Of a stretch of DNA of 64,000 nt, positions 39,743 to 48,680 are shown piece by piece. The notes below the pieces were generated by a model. That model did not search any database, was not told the origin of the DNA, and worked only from the letters and a program-made list of their open reading frames with translations. Made by a program: the position numbers and the translations under genes. The stretch covers positions 2,790,001-2,854,000 of the forward strand of contig NZ_CP197465.1 in assembly GCF_052180275.1 (NCBI RefSeq), read 5' to 3'. Numbering within the stretch: position 1 is the stretch's first letter; each line of letters opens with the position of its first letter. The stretch is from Kumtagia sp052180275 (GTDB taxonomy: Bacteria > Pseudomonadota > Alphaproteobacteria > Rhizobiales > Rhizobiaceae).

Positions 39743-42014
39743 ACACCTTCACGCTTGCAGCACGGCCGGCGGCGTCGATGACGGTGAGTGTCGAATAGCC
39801 GGCGCCGTCGGGCTGCCAGGTGGCAGTACGGCGGCGGACGACTTCGCTCAGCGGCTTGCCGTTGGCGAGCCAGCGGAACGGTGCGCGCCCGCCTTGCAGT
39901 TTCAGCACGAGCGGGCTGGCGCCTGCCGTCGCGGTGAGTTCGACCCGCGCGCCGTCCGGCGGAAAGACGATCTGCGGCGCGGGCTCGACAACGGTTGCGG
40001 CGGCGGCGTCGGTGGGCAGCGCGCCCTGCGCCGACTCGAAGCGCCGCAACGTGACCGGCAGGTCCTGCGGGGCGGCATGGAAGGCGCCGGCCGGCGGGCG
40101 CTGCTGCTGGACGGCGGGAAGGCCGGATTTCGCAAACCCCTCGAACAGGATCGGGGCGGCGGAGACGTAGCCGGCGAGGCCGGGCACCGAACCGGAATCG
40201 GCGCGGCCGACCCAGACGCCGAGCACATAGCGGCCGTCATAGCCCACCGACCAGGCGTCGCGGTAGCCGTAGGAGGTGCCGGTCTTGTAGGCGATAGCGC
40301 GCGGGCTGGCGCCTTCCGGCGCACGCACGTCGGACAGGATGTCGGTGACCTGCCAGGCGGCGGGACCTTCGAGCAGGGTGGCGTCGGCCAGGGGCTCGAA
40401 ATTCTTCTCCGTGCCGTCGCGCAGCCTGGTGGCGCGGCCGCCATTGGCGAGGCCGGTGTAGAGCTGGACGAGGTCGCGCAAGGTGACGCCGACACCGCCG
40501 AGGCCGATCGCCAGGCCGGGCGTTTCCCCCGGCGGCAGGCTCGGCGAGACGCCGGCCCTGCGGAAGCGCGCGGTGAGCCGGGCAGGGCCGACGGCGTCGA
40601 GCAGCCGCACCGCCGGCACGTTGAGCGACAGTTGCAGCGCCTGGCGGACGTTGACGTCGCCCTGGTAGCTCATGTCGAAATTGCGCGGCCGGTAGCCGGC
40701 GAAATCGGCGGGCCGGTCCTCGATCAGCGTCTCCTGGGCGACGAGGCCTTCCTCGAAAGCCAGCCCGTAGATGAAGGGTTTCAGGGTCGAGCCGGGCGAG
40801 CGGCTGGCGCGGGTCATGTCGATCCAGCCGTAGCGGCGAGGGTCGAAATAATCGGCCGATCCGACGGCGCCCAAAATCTCGCCGGTGCGGGCATCGGCCA
40901 TGACCATGGCGACGGAGACGCGCTCGCCAAGTTTTTGCGCGGCTTCGCGGGCGACGGCTTCAAGCCCGGTCTGCACGGATTTCTGGATGGTGAGCTGGTG
41001 GCGGGTCTTGTCTGGCCCCGTACCCCCACCCCTAGCCCCTCCCCACAAGGGGGAGGGGGACTTTGCCGCGGCTGTGTCGAGTGAGATCGTCGACGACCGG
41101 TATCCAGTGGCAGCGCTGTCCGGTTCCCCTCCCCCTTGTGGGGCGGGGTCAGGGGTGGGGGTTGTTCCATAGGCGACTGAGTTTGCACGCAGCGCATCGT
41201 CTGCGAGGTGGGCGGCGAGCGAAGGCAGCGGGAAACGAGCAGCCGACACTTCGTCGATCGCTGCGCGCGCCGCCTCGCGCTCGGCGAGCAGGCCGGCTTC
41301 GACCATGCGTGCCAGCACCCTGTCGCGCGCCGTCTGGGCATTGTCGCGAAAGCGGTCCGGCCGGCGGCGCTCCGGCAGTTGCGGCAGCGCGACCAAGAGG
41401 GCGGCTTCCGAGACGGTGAGGCGTTTCGGCTCCTTGCCGAACCAGGCAAGCGAGGCGGCGCGCACGCCTTCGAGATTGCCGCCATAGGGCGCCAGCGTCA
41501 GGTAGCGTTCGAGGATGTCACGCTTGGAGATGCGGCGCTCGATCTGCCAGGCGCGGAAAATCTGGGTGAGCTTCGAGGCGATGCTGCGGTTTTCGCGCGG
41601 CTCGATCAGGCGGGCAAGCTGCATGGACAACGTCGAGCCGCCGGAGACGATGCGGCCGTTGCCGGCAAGCTGGCCGGCGGCGCGCATCAGGGCGAGCGGG
41701 TCGACGCCGGAATGATCCCAGAAGCGCTTGTCCTCGTAGGCGACCAGCATCTTCACGAATTCGGGGTCGACATCGTCGAGCGACGTCTGGAACCGCCAAA
41801 AACCGTCTGATGTGGCGTAGGCGCGCAGCAGGGCGCCGTCGCGGTCGACCACCTCCTGCGAGGCGGCGATCTTTTCCGGCAGCGGCGGCGGGAAGGCGCG
41901 GTCGAGGGAGAAGAGGGCGGCGGTGGAGAGGACGGCGAGGGTGGCCAGGGACGCGGCGGCGATGGCGGCGCGGCGGATGAGCTTTGCGCTCGGTAGATTC
42001 TGGAGAGCCGACAT
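39732..42014 (-). CDS. pbpC: Penicillin-binding protein 1C (PbpC)
   Basis: A 760-residue bifunctional peptidoglycan synthase. One N-terminal membrane helix (about 14-38) is followed by glycosyltransferase GT51 (E94 in VAYEDKRFWDHSG; GGSTLSMQLARLIEPRENRS). The transpeptidase domain has S409-x2-K412 in SRSPGSTLKPFIYG, SLN in LQLSLNVPAVRLL, and KTGTSYGYRDAWSVGY. The C-terminal BiPBP_C domain spans about 670-760. Residues about 284-336, between the two enzymatic domains, are encoded by a palindromic repeat (41021-41164) and are absent from typical relatives. pbpC next to an alpha-2-macroglobulin gene is a conserved bacterial pairing, thought to repair wall damage while trapping invading proteases. 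Here an XRE gene separates them. Confidence 0.93.
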   Translation of the reverse strand: MSALQNLPSAKLIRRAAIAAASLATLAVLSTAALFSLDRAFPPPLPEKIAASQEVVDRDGALLRAYATSDGFWRFQTSLDDVDPEFVKMLVAYEDKRFWDHSGVDPLALMRAAGQLAGNGRIVSGGSTLSMQLARLIEPRENRSIASKLTQIFRAWQIERRISKRDILERYLTLAPYGGNLEGVRAASLAWFGKEPKRLTVSEAALLVALPQLPERRRPDRFRDNAQTARDRVLARMVEAGLLAEREAARAAIDEVSAARFPLPSLAAHLADDALRANSVAYGTTPTPDPAPQGGGEPDSAATGYRSSTISLDTAAAKSPSPLWGGARGGGTGPDKTRHQLTIQKSVQTGLEAVAREAAQKLGERVSVAMVMADARTGEILGAVGSADYFDPRRYGWIDMTRASRSPGSTLKPFIYGLAFEEGLVAQETLIEDRPADFAGYRPRNFDMSYQGDVNVRQALQLSLNVPAVRLLDAVGPARLTARFRRAGVSPSLPPGETPGLAIGLGGVGVTLRDLVQLYTGLANGGRATRLRDGTEKNFEPLADATLLEGPAAWQVTDILSDVRAPEGASPRAIAYKTGTSYGYRDAWSVGYDGRYVLGVWVGRADSGSVPGLAGYVSAAPILFEGFAKSGLPAVQQQRPPAGAFHAAPQDLPVTLRRFESAQGALPTDAAAATVVEPAPQIVFPPDGARVELTATAGASPLVLKLQGGRAPFRWLANGKPLSEVVRRRTATWQPDGAGYSTLTVIDAAGRAASVKVFVE
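41021..41164. repeat. Palindromic repeat inserted in frame inside pbpC
   Basis: Left arm 41021-41060 and right arm 41125-41164 are imperfect inverted copies about 40 bases long, e.g. CCACAAGGGGGAGGGG against CCCCTCCCCCTTGTGG. The 64-base middle is not symmetrical. The element is read in frame on the minus strand as a Pro/Gly-rich linker (PTPDPAPQGGGEP ... KSPSPLWGGARGGG) and has no stop. It resembles the rhizobial palindromic elements normally found between genes. Confidence 0.85.
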
Positions 42015-42083
42015 CGGTCATCGGCCTCTTCGGGATGCGGGGAGAATCTTTTGGAATCGCAGTGCAATTGCAGTTGCCGCCGT

Positions 42084-42293
42084 CGCACTCCGTCCAGCAC
42101 CCCTCATCCGACCTCGCTTCGCGAGGCCACCTTCTCCCACAAGGGGAGAAGGTGGAGTTTCGCGCAGACGCCTTCGGAAATCTCCAAGGCTGACGATTGG
42201 CAGAAGCGTGGCGGCAGCGCTCCACCTTCTCCCCTTGTGGGAGAAGGTGGCCTCGCGAAGCGAGGTCGGATGAGGGGTGCTGGACGGAGTGCG
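42084..42293. repeat. Large inverted repeat with 73-base perfect arms
   Basis: The arms 42084-42156 and 42221-42293 are exact reverse complements around a 64-base centre. Each arm holds smaller palindromes (CCTCGCTTCGCGAGG, and ACCTTCTCCC with GGGGAGAAGGT). Similarity extends a few bases further outward with a small gap. It fills the divergent space between pbpC and the XRE gene, 70 bases from the pbpC start. It is of the same general kind as the rhizobial intergenic palindromic repeats. It can extrude as a cruciform and would fold into a very long RNA hairpin. Open frames across it are artefacts. Confidence 0.9.
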
Positions 42294-42437
42294 GCAATTG
42301 CCGATAACGTCCGCTCCATCGTCAGCCGGGAGACTTGGACAGTGGCGACGTTGCAGCCCCGCAGTTTCAATGCACTTGCCATTAATATCGGGAGGCGTGA
42401 AATCAGGGCATGCCGGAAACGGTGAAGGAAACGCCCG

Positions 42438-42764
42438 ATGCCTGACGTCCAGATAGTCACAGCTGCGGCGGACGCCGACGAAGATGCGGCCGACATGGCC
42501 ATTTACGACGCCCGCAAGGCCGAACTGGCCGGCAATCCAAATCCGACCCTGTCGCCCGAAGTAGGCGCCATGCTTTTGCGCGGACACAGCAGATTGCAGG
42601 CTTTGCGCAAATGGCGCGGGATTGCGCAAATCAAGCTGGCGGCTGATGCCGGCATTGCGCAGGGATATCTTTCCGATCTTGAGCATCGCCGGAAATCCGG
42701 ATCGGCCGAGACCATAGCCGCGCTTGTACGTGCGTTGGATATACCGGCCGACTGGCTGACGTGA
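42438..42764 (+). CDS. XRE-family helix-turn-helix regulator
   Basis: A 108-residue protein. Residues 50-106 are a Cro/C1-type HTH: SRLQALRKWRGIAQIKLAAD, then AGIAQGYLSDLEHRRKSGSA (recognition helix) and ETIAALVRALDIPADWL. The first 45 residues are acidic (DADEDAADMAIYDARKAELA), like the N-terminal arm of antitoxins of the HigA/RelB type. No toxin gene is found upstream; the frame before it ends in repeat-derived sequence. Lying between pbpC and the alpha-2-macroglobulin gene, it may regulate one of them. An orphan antitoxin-like regulator is the other reading. Confidence 0.8.
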   Translation: MPDVQIVTAAADADEDAADMAIYDARKAELAGNPNPTLSPEVGAMLLRGHSRLQALRKWRGIAQIKLAADAGIAQGYLSDLEHRRKSGSAETIAALVRALDIPADWLT

Positions 42765-42896
42765 CCGGGGCCGGCTTACCATCCCCTTACAGGAAATGGT
42801 CGCGGAGCAAACTGAGCGGAACGCGAGGTTTTTGTCGCGGCGTGCGGTTGGTAATGAGATGCTCCGTGCCAAAGCAGCGTTGGAGCACTGCCGCGG

Positions 42897-42953
42897 CGAC
42901 CCCACTCGGCCGCTTCGCGGCCACCCTCCCCTCGAGGGGGAGGGAAGGGGCGC
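42897..42953. repeat. Short palindromic repeat after the XRE gene
   Basis: Contains GGCCGCTTCGCGGCC (42908-42922) and CCCTCCCC-TCGA-GGGGGAGGG (42924-42944), both hairpins. It resembles one arm of the larger elements in this window. It lies in the 197-base gap between the XRE gene and the end of the alpha-2-macroglobulin gene and may serve as terminator for the latter. Confidence 0.65.
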
Positions 42954-42961
42954 GGTCTTCA

Positions 42962-45900
42962 TCAAGGCGCCTTGACCTCCATCATGCCGGCCGCGGTGCG
43001 GGCCGAGAATTGCGGGCGGTACATGTCCTCGACGCTGGCCGCCGGGTGGGCGTAGACGCCGGGGGTGACGGCGCGCACGACGTAGGCGAGGGTGATCTCG
43101 CGGTTGCTGTCGCCGTTGCGGTCGAAGGCCGCGACGAAACGGTCGTCGCGGAACTCCAGGTGCGCCGCTTCCGTCTGTTCCAGCCACGGGAAGTTGGTCA
43201 GGCTGGCGCTGTTGACGAGGCCGGGATTGTCGATCTCGAAGCCGGCGGGCAGGAGGTCGCTGACCAGCACGCGCGACGGCCACGAATTGTCCTCGCGGAG
43301 CTTCAGCACGACGACGAAGCGTTCGTTCTGGTTGACCTCGGTGACGTTGGCTTCGGCGCCGTCGAGCTTGTAGTAGGTGCGCTCGATGGAGAAGCCGTCG
43401 CCGCCGGCCGGCAGCGCCTGCGAGGGTGCGGCGACCGCGGTCACCACCGCCTGCACGGCGCTTGAGCCTGCATTAGCGATGACGATCGGGCTGTCGACCA
43501 GCGTGCCGCCGTCGAAGCGTTCGGAATAGAGCCCGGTGTGCTGGGTTCCGTTCACCGTCAGTTTCATGTCGGCGGCGTTGGAGCGCAGCGCACGCGCCGC
43601 GAGCAGCATCCATGCGTCGTCCTGGGTGCTGGTCCAGCGCGTCGCCTTGCGTTCCGAACCGACCAGCTTGATCAGTTCGGGGACTACGGACGGCATCGGC
43701 TTGCTTTCGGCGGCAAGCGCCAGCATGGCGGCGCCGTCGCGCAGCCGCGAGCCATAGTCCGAGCGGTAGTAGTTGTGCTCGGTCGTGGTCTTGGCGAGTT
43801 GGAGCGCCGCCTGGAACGTCGCCTCGGAGCGCTGGGCATCGCCATAGAGCGCCAGGCTGGCGGCCAGTTGAGCAACGGCCATAGGGCTGGAAAAAGCTTC
43901 CAGCTTGGTGTCGGCGTAATAACGCAGGTCGCCGACCGAGGCCTTCTTGTTGCGGGCCAGCACGTAGAGCGCATAGGCGATCTCGCTGCCGCGATCCTCG
44001 ATGTCGAGGTCGTAGGAGAGCGAGTTCTGGAGATTGCTCAGCGCCTGGACCATGGCCTGGCGCGGCACCTCGTAATTGAGCTCTCTGGCCCGGGTCAGGA
44101 AGTCGGAGACGTAGGAGTCGAGCCAGAGGTCGCCGGAACCGGGACCCCACAGGCCAAAACTGCCCGACGAGGACTGGTAGTTGAGCACCCGGTAGATCGC
44201 CTGCTGGATGCGCTCGCGGATTTCCGGCTCGTCCTGCATGCCGGCGCCGGCGGCAAGCTCGCTGACGTAAAGCAGCGGCAGGGCGCGGCTGGTGGTCTGC
44301 TCGGCACAGCCATAGGGGTAGCGGTCGAGCGCGAGCAGCAGCGACGGCACGTCGAAGGCGGCCGAAGGCGAGACGCCGACGCTGACATAGGCGCCGGGCA
44401 GGACGCTGTCGGCCAGAAGTTCGCGGTCGATGCGAACGCTCTTGCCGTTCGGGCCGAGGTCGACGACCAGCCGGTTGGTGACCGGCAGGACCGCCGGGCG
44501 AACCGGGATGTAGAGCGTCTGCTCGACCGCCGGGCCGCTGGCGTGGGCAAGCCGGATGGTCAGGCTGGCGTCGCCGGCGGTCTGGGCTATGAGCGGCACG
44601 GTGATCGACTGGCGCTTGCCACCGGTCAGCGTGACGTGATCGGGCAGGGCGGCGCTGCCGGTCGACAGGTCGCCGGTGGTCTCGATGGCGAACTGGTAGT
44701 CGCCGTCGGGGCCGTCGGTGTTGGCGATGTCGAGCCGCATGACCGCCGCGTCGCCAGGCGCCAGGAAGCGCGGCAGGCCGGCGGTGACGACGACCGGATC
44801 ACGGACGATGACGTCTGTCTGGGCGTGGCCGACCGCTTCCTTCGTCCAGGCTACCGCCATGACGCGGACGGTGCCGTTGAACTGCGGGATGTCGAAATCG
44901 ACCGTCGCCTTGCCGTCGGCGTCGAGTTTCACCGGGCCGGAGAAGAAGGCGACCAGCTTTTCCTTGGGCGGGTTGCCCTGGGCGGTGAGGCCGGAGCCGT
45001 CGCCACCGGTGCGCAGCCGCCCGGTGGCGCCGAGCGAGCCGTCGATCAGGCGGCCGTAGAGGTCGCGCAGTTCGAGGCCGAGGCGGCGCTGGCCAAAATA
45101 CCAGGCCTCCGGATCGGGCGCCTTGTAGTCGGTCAGGTTCAGGATGCCGACATCGACGGCGGCGATGGTGACGTAGGCGTCGGTGGCGGCGGGAAGGCCG
45201 GTGACCTCGACCGGAATGGTCAGCGGCTGGCGCGGCTCGGTTTTTTGGACCGGCGACAAGGACACCGCCAGCTTGCGCGCTCCGGGGTCGACGGTCAGCC
45301 ATTTCAGGCCGATGGCGCGGCCGGGCATGCGCGATTCCTGGGCGTCGCCGGGGCGGAACAGGGTCGCCGTGACATAGGCGCCGGCGCCCCAGTCGGCCGA
45401 GACCGGGATGTCGACCGTTGCGCCTTCCGCGGGAACCGTGGCGGTATAGGTGGAAAGCAGCCGGTCGGCGCCGACGGTGACCAGAAGCTCGCCGGCAAAA
45501 CGCGGTGAGACCTTCAGCTTGGCGACTTCGCCGGGCGCGTAGCGGTCCTTGTCGAGGGCGACTTCGAGGCCGTCCGGTGTTTCGGTGGATGTCGCCGAGA
45601 CGTACCAGCCGGCGTCGAACTCGACGCTGGTGGCGGGGCCTTCGGGATCGGCGGTCTCGACTTCCAGGCGGTAGCGGCCCCAGTCGACCGGCATGGAGAT
45701 CGAGGCCGTGCCGTCGGCATTGATGTCGAGCGTGCCGTTGGAGACGGCTCGGGTCTGGGTGACCGGCTCGTAGTTCCAGTAGTTGCCGCTGCGGTACCAC
45801 TGGTAGTCGCGCTCGACCTTGACCAGCGACCACTGCGCGGCGGGCAGGGGTTTGCGCGTGCCGTCGGGATCGACGGCGATGACGGTGAATTTCGCCACCG

Positions 45901-48427
45901 ACCCTTCCGGAACCTCGTCGCCGGAGAAGTCGGGGCGGATGCCGATCACGTCGGCCTGGCTCTTGATGCTGAGGTCGAGCGACTCTTCCACGGCGCGGCC
46001 GCCGCTTTCGCGCATGCGCACGGTGACGGCGGCGGTGAGCAGCCGGGTGGTGGAGGGAAGGGCGTCGATCTGGACGGGGAAGGTGGCCTTGCCGTCTTCG
46101 CCGACCAGCGGCAGGTCGGTGAGCGGAATGCGGGTGGCGTCGCCTTCCTGCTCGTCGGCGAGGCCGAACTGGAAGTTCGGAAAGTCCTCCCACTCGCGGG
46201 TGGTGTCGACGGTGGCCTCGCCTTCGAGCGCCAGGCCGGCGGCCGGCGCGCCATAGAGGAAGCGGCCGTCGACGGTGATGTTGGCGGGCTCGCCGACGGC
46301 GACTTCTTCCTTGTCGCTGGAGAGCGTGAACTCGATGCGGTCCGGCACGAAGTCTTCGACCAGGAACGCCTGGGTGGAGACGGCGGCCTGCTTGGGATCG
46401 GTGTAGATCGCCACCGACCAGGTACCGCGCATCGCGTTGGGCGACAGGGCGAGGTCGACGGCATGGCCGCCGGCGGCTGCGCCGTCGCTGACGACGCGCC
46501 TGTCCTCGACACCGTCGGGGCGCGAGAAGACGAAGGTGAGCGGCAGCTTTTCCACGGCTTTCGCCGCGTCGTTGCGGGCGAGCGCGGCGACATGCACGGT
46601 CTCGCCGACGCGGTAGATGCCGCGCTCGGTCCAGGCATAGACGTCGAGCGCGCCGGGCGCGGCGCGGCCGGTGACGCCGCGGTCGGAAAGGTCGAAGCCG
46701 GCCCGCGTCATGTCGAGGAAGACGAAGTCCTTGCCCTCGGCATTGGCCATCAGCACGGCCGGGACGTTGCCGCCGGTGCCGCGCACCAGGCCGGGGTTGA
46801 AGGTGGCGCGGCCTTCGGCGTCGGTCTTCGCCGTGCCGAGGATCTCGTTGTTGCGGGCAAGCAGCGTCAGGTCGACATTGGCCATCGCCTTGGCGGAGCC
46901 GAGCGAGCGGGCGAACACGTTCAGCCCGTCCTGGCCGGTGTAGGTGGCCAGCCCGATATCGGAGACGACGAACCACTGCGTGGCGCGCGACGACCACGAA
47001 TCGCTGGTGTCGTTCTCGGGCTGGGCGGTCAGCACATAGACGCCGGGCTTACGCTCGGGCAGCGCCTCGTCGACCGGGAAGCTGGTCGTGATCTCCTTGT
47101 TGAGCTCGTTGGCAACTTCCAGCTTGCCCTCCCAGACGGGCTCGCCCATTTGGTCGGCGATGTTGTCCATGTCGTAGGAATCGAGCTGGCGCAGGAACTG
47201 GTAGCCGGAGAGAAGCTGGGCCAGCGAGCGGTCGCCGATGCGGTAGAGCTTCATGTCGGCGACGGGCATGTTGACGGTGACGACCGGGATGCCGCGCCGC
47301 GCCGTGGCCGGCAGGACAAAGCTGTCGCCGGTGAAGCGCACGGAGGCGCCGCGGTCCTGGATATAGATCGACAGCGCGACCGGCGCGGCGATGACCTCGC
47401 CGAGAGCGGCGGGCAGGCCGGAGCGGATGGTGACGTTATAGTGGCGGCCGTGCTCCAGGCCCTCGACGCAGAGCTGGCTGGCCTTGGCCTCGACGGCCTT
47501 GGGAGGGGCGCCGTCGACCGTGACGAAGGGCGCGTAGTCGACGCCGGTCTTGACCAGTTCTTCCGAGAACTGGACGCAGATGCGCGGCGAAGGCGTGTCG
47601 GCGTCGATCGTGTGCTCGACGACACGAAAGCCTTTTCGCGCTTTCAGGTCTTCATATTCGGCGCGGATGGAAGCGGAATTGACCAGCGCCAGGCTGGCCT
47701 CATAGGCCTGCAGCGAGGGGCGGAACATGTCGCGGCGGTCGAGACCGGAGGCGATGACGGCCAGCACCTCCGCGCGGCCTGGCGCGGTGCGGACGAGTTG
47801 GTAGGCGTTCCAGGCGGCCGACGTTACGTCGCGGTTCAGCGTCGCGGTTTCGGATGTGGTGGCGCCCTGGACGGCGAGCAGGGCGCGCGACAGGCCGAGC
47901 CAGAGTTCTCCGTCGTCGGGCGCGATGCGGATCGCGGAGGCATATTTGGTGACGGCGCCGCGCCCGTCGCCGGTGACAAGTGCCTGCTCGGCGCCATCGA
48001 CGAGACCGACCAGGCCTGCATCCGCACCCGGCGGCGTCGCCGTCAGCGTGGCGCGATACTGCCAGGCCTCGTCGGCCATCCAGGACGGGAAGAAGGACAT
48101 CTGCGGCGGCGCGCCGATGTCGGGCTCGCCGTCGATGGTGACGACCTTGCCGGCGACCGCGCCGTTAAACGTCTTCAGCGTGGCGAAGTCCGACTTGAGG
48201 AAGCACCATTTCGCCTTGGTGTTGTAGGTGAAGGCCCGGCATTGCGTGTCGCCGAGGCAGGTGGTCTTGCACTGGTCGAGCGACAGATTCTGCACGGAGC
48301 GCAGGTCGAAACCGAAATAATCGCTGTTCTGGGTGGTCTCGATCGCCCGGGCCTCGGCGGCATAGCCCGGCAGCGACCACGCGGTCAAAAGCAGGACCAC
48401 GGCCGACAGAAAACGAATCGCGCGCAT
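42962..48427 (-). CDS. Alpha-2-macroglobulin with PAN/apple-like N-terminus
   Basis: An 1821-residue periplasmic protease trap of the bacterial alpha-2-macroglobulin family (MG domains, CUB-like and thioester domain). The signal peptide is about residues 1-24 (IRFLSAVVLLLTAWSLPGYA-A) and has no lipobox, unlike E. coli YfhM. Residues about 30-100 look like a PAN/apple module with paired cysteines (LSLDQCKTTCLGDTQCRAFT, AKWCFLKSD). TPR-like helices follow. The thioester motif is YPYGCAEQTTSR with C1374 and Q1377 intact; bacterial homologues more often read CLEQ. GGGGAG precedes the ATG at 48427. It would trap proteases that breach the outer membrane. It is divergent from tamA and near pbpC. Confidence 0.92.
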   Translation of the reverse strand: MRAIRFLSAVVLLLTAWSLPGYAAEARAIETTQNSDYFGFDLRSVQNLSLDQCKTTCLGDTQCRAFTYNTKAKWCFLKSDFATLKTFNGAVAGKVVTIDGEPDIGAPPQMSFFPSWMADEAWQYRATLTATPPGADAGLVGLVDGAEQALVTGDGRGAVTKYASAIRIAPDDGELWLGLSRALLAVQGATTSETATLNRDVTSAAWNAYQLVRTAPGRAEVLAVIASGLDRRDMFRPSLQAYEASLALVNSASIRAEYEDLKARKGFRVVEHTIDADTPSPRICVQFSEELVKTGVDYAPFVTVDGAPPKAVEAKASQLCVEGLEHGRHYNVTIRSGLPAALGEVIAAPVALSIYIQDRGASVRFTGDSFVLPATARRGIPVVTVNMPVADMKLYRIGDRSLAQLLSGYQFLRQLDSYDMDNIADQMGEPVWEGKLEVANELNKEITTSFPVDEALPERKPGVYVLTAQPENDTSDSWSSRATQWFVVSDIGLATYTGQDGLNVFARSLGSAKAMANVDLTLLARNNEILGTAKTDAEGRATFNPGLVRGTGGNVPAVLMANAEGKDFVFLDMTRAGFDLSDRGVTGRAAPGALDVYAWTERGIYRVGETVHVAALARNDAAKAVEKLPLTFVFSRPDGVEDRRVVSDGAAAGGHAVDLALSPNAMRGTWSVAIYTDPKQAAVSTQAFLVEDFVPDRIEFTLSSDKEEVAVGEPANITVDGRFLYGAPAAGLALEGEATVDTTREWEDFPNFQFGLADEQEGDATRIPLTDLPLVGEDGKATFPVQIDALPSTTRLLTAAVTVRMRESGGRAVEESLDLSIKSQADVIGIRPDFSGDEVPEGSVAKFTVIAVDPDGTRKPLPAAQWSLVKVERDYQWYRSGNYWNYEPVTQTRAVSNGTLDINADGTASISMPVDWGRYRLEVETADPEGPATSVEFDAGWYVSATSTETPDGLEVALDKDRYAPGEVAKLKVSPRFAGELLVTVGADRLLSTYTATVPAEGATVDIPVSADWGAGAYVTATLFRPGDAQESRMPGRAIGLKWLTVDPGARKLAVSLSPVQKTEPRQPLTIPVEVTGLPAATDAYVTIAAVDVGILNLTDYKAPDPEAWYFGQRRLGLELRDLYGRLIDGSLGATGRLRTGGDGSGLTAQGNPPKEKLVAFFSGPVKLDADGKATVDFDIPQFNGTVRVMAVAWTKEAVGHAQTDVIVRDPVVVTAGLPRFLAPGDAAVMRLDIANTDGPDGDYQFAIETTGDLSTGSAALPDHVTLTGGKRQSITVPLIAQTAGDASLTIRLAHASGPAVEQTLYIPVRPAVLPVTNRLVVDLGPNGKSVRIDRELLADSVLPGAYVSVGVSPSAAFDVPSLLLALDRYPYGCAEQTTSRALPLLYVSELAAGAGMQDEPEIRERIQQAIYRVLNYQSSSGSFGLWGPGSGDLWLDSYVSDFLTRARELNYEVPRQAMVQALSNLQNSLSYDLDIEDRGSEIAYALYVLARNKKASVGDLRYYADTKLEAFSSPMAVAQLAASLALYGDAQRSEATFQAALQLAKTTTEHNYYRSDYGSRLRDGAAMLALAAESKPMPSVVPELIKLVGSERKATRWTSTQDDAWMLLAARALRSNAADMKLTVNGTQHTGLYSERFDGGTLVDSPIVIANAGSSAVQAVVTAVAAPSQALPAGGDGFSIERTYYKLDGAEANVTEVNQNERFVVVLKLREDNSWPSRVLVSDLLPAGFEIDNPGLVNSASLTNFPWLEQTEAAHLEFRDDRFVAAFDRNGDSNREITLAYVVRAVTPGVYAHPAASVEDMYRPQFSARTAAGMMEVKAP

Positions 48428-48680
48428 TACAACTCCCCTAACCTCACCGCCTGCGAGGATTCGCAGAACCCCCGCGGCGCCCTTATCAATCAACGCCACG
48501 CCGACCGTGGATCCATCGACGGTTGGCCGGCGTTCTCATACGTGTTACGGCACCCTTGGGGGCGAGTTGAGCACGTATGGCCATGAATTGCCCACTAATT
48601 TCTGACAGCGCGATTGTGGCCCCTTTACGAACGGTTCATATCGACCGTCCAAAATTAGCCCCCGGAGTAAGCAAGCGTTA

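Noticed and set aside
42340..42437. Possible toxin gene upstream of the XRE protein
   Set aside because: The XRE protein looks antitoxin-like, but the upstream frame ends in repeat-derived sequence and has no RelE/HigB motif.
42018..42502. Several frames covering the space between pbpC and the XRE gene
   Set aside because: They are generated by the long inverted repeat; both arms give mirror-image peptides.
43538..48586. Two long plus-strand frames (656 and 707 codons) opposite the alpha-2-macroglobulin gene
   Set aside because: Codon-position bias mirrors the true gene and the translations show no family motifs.
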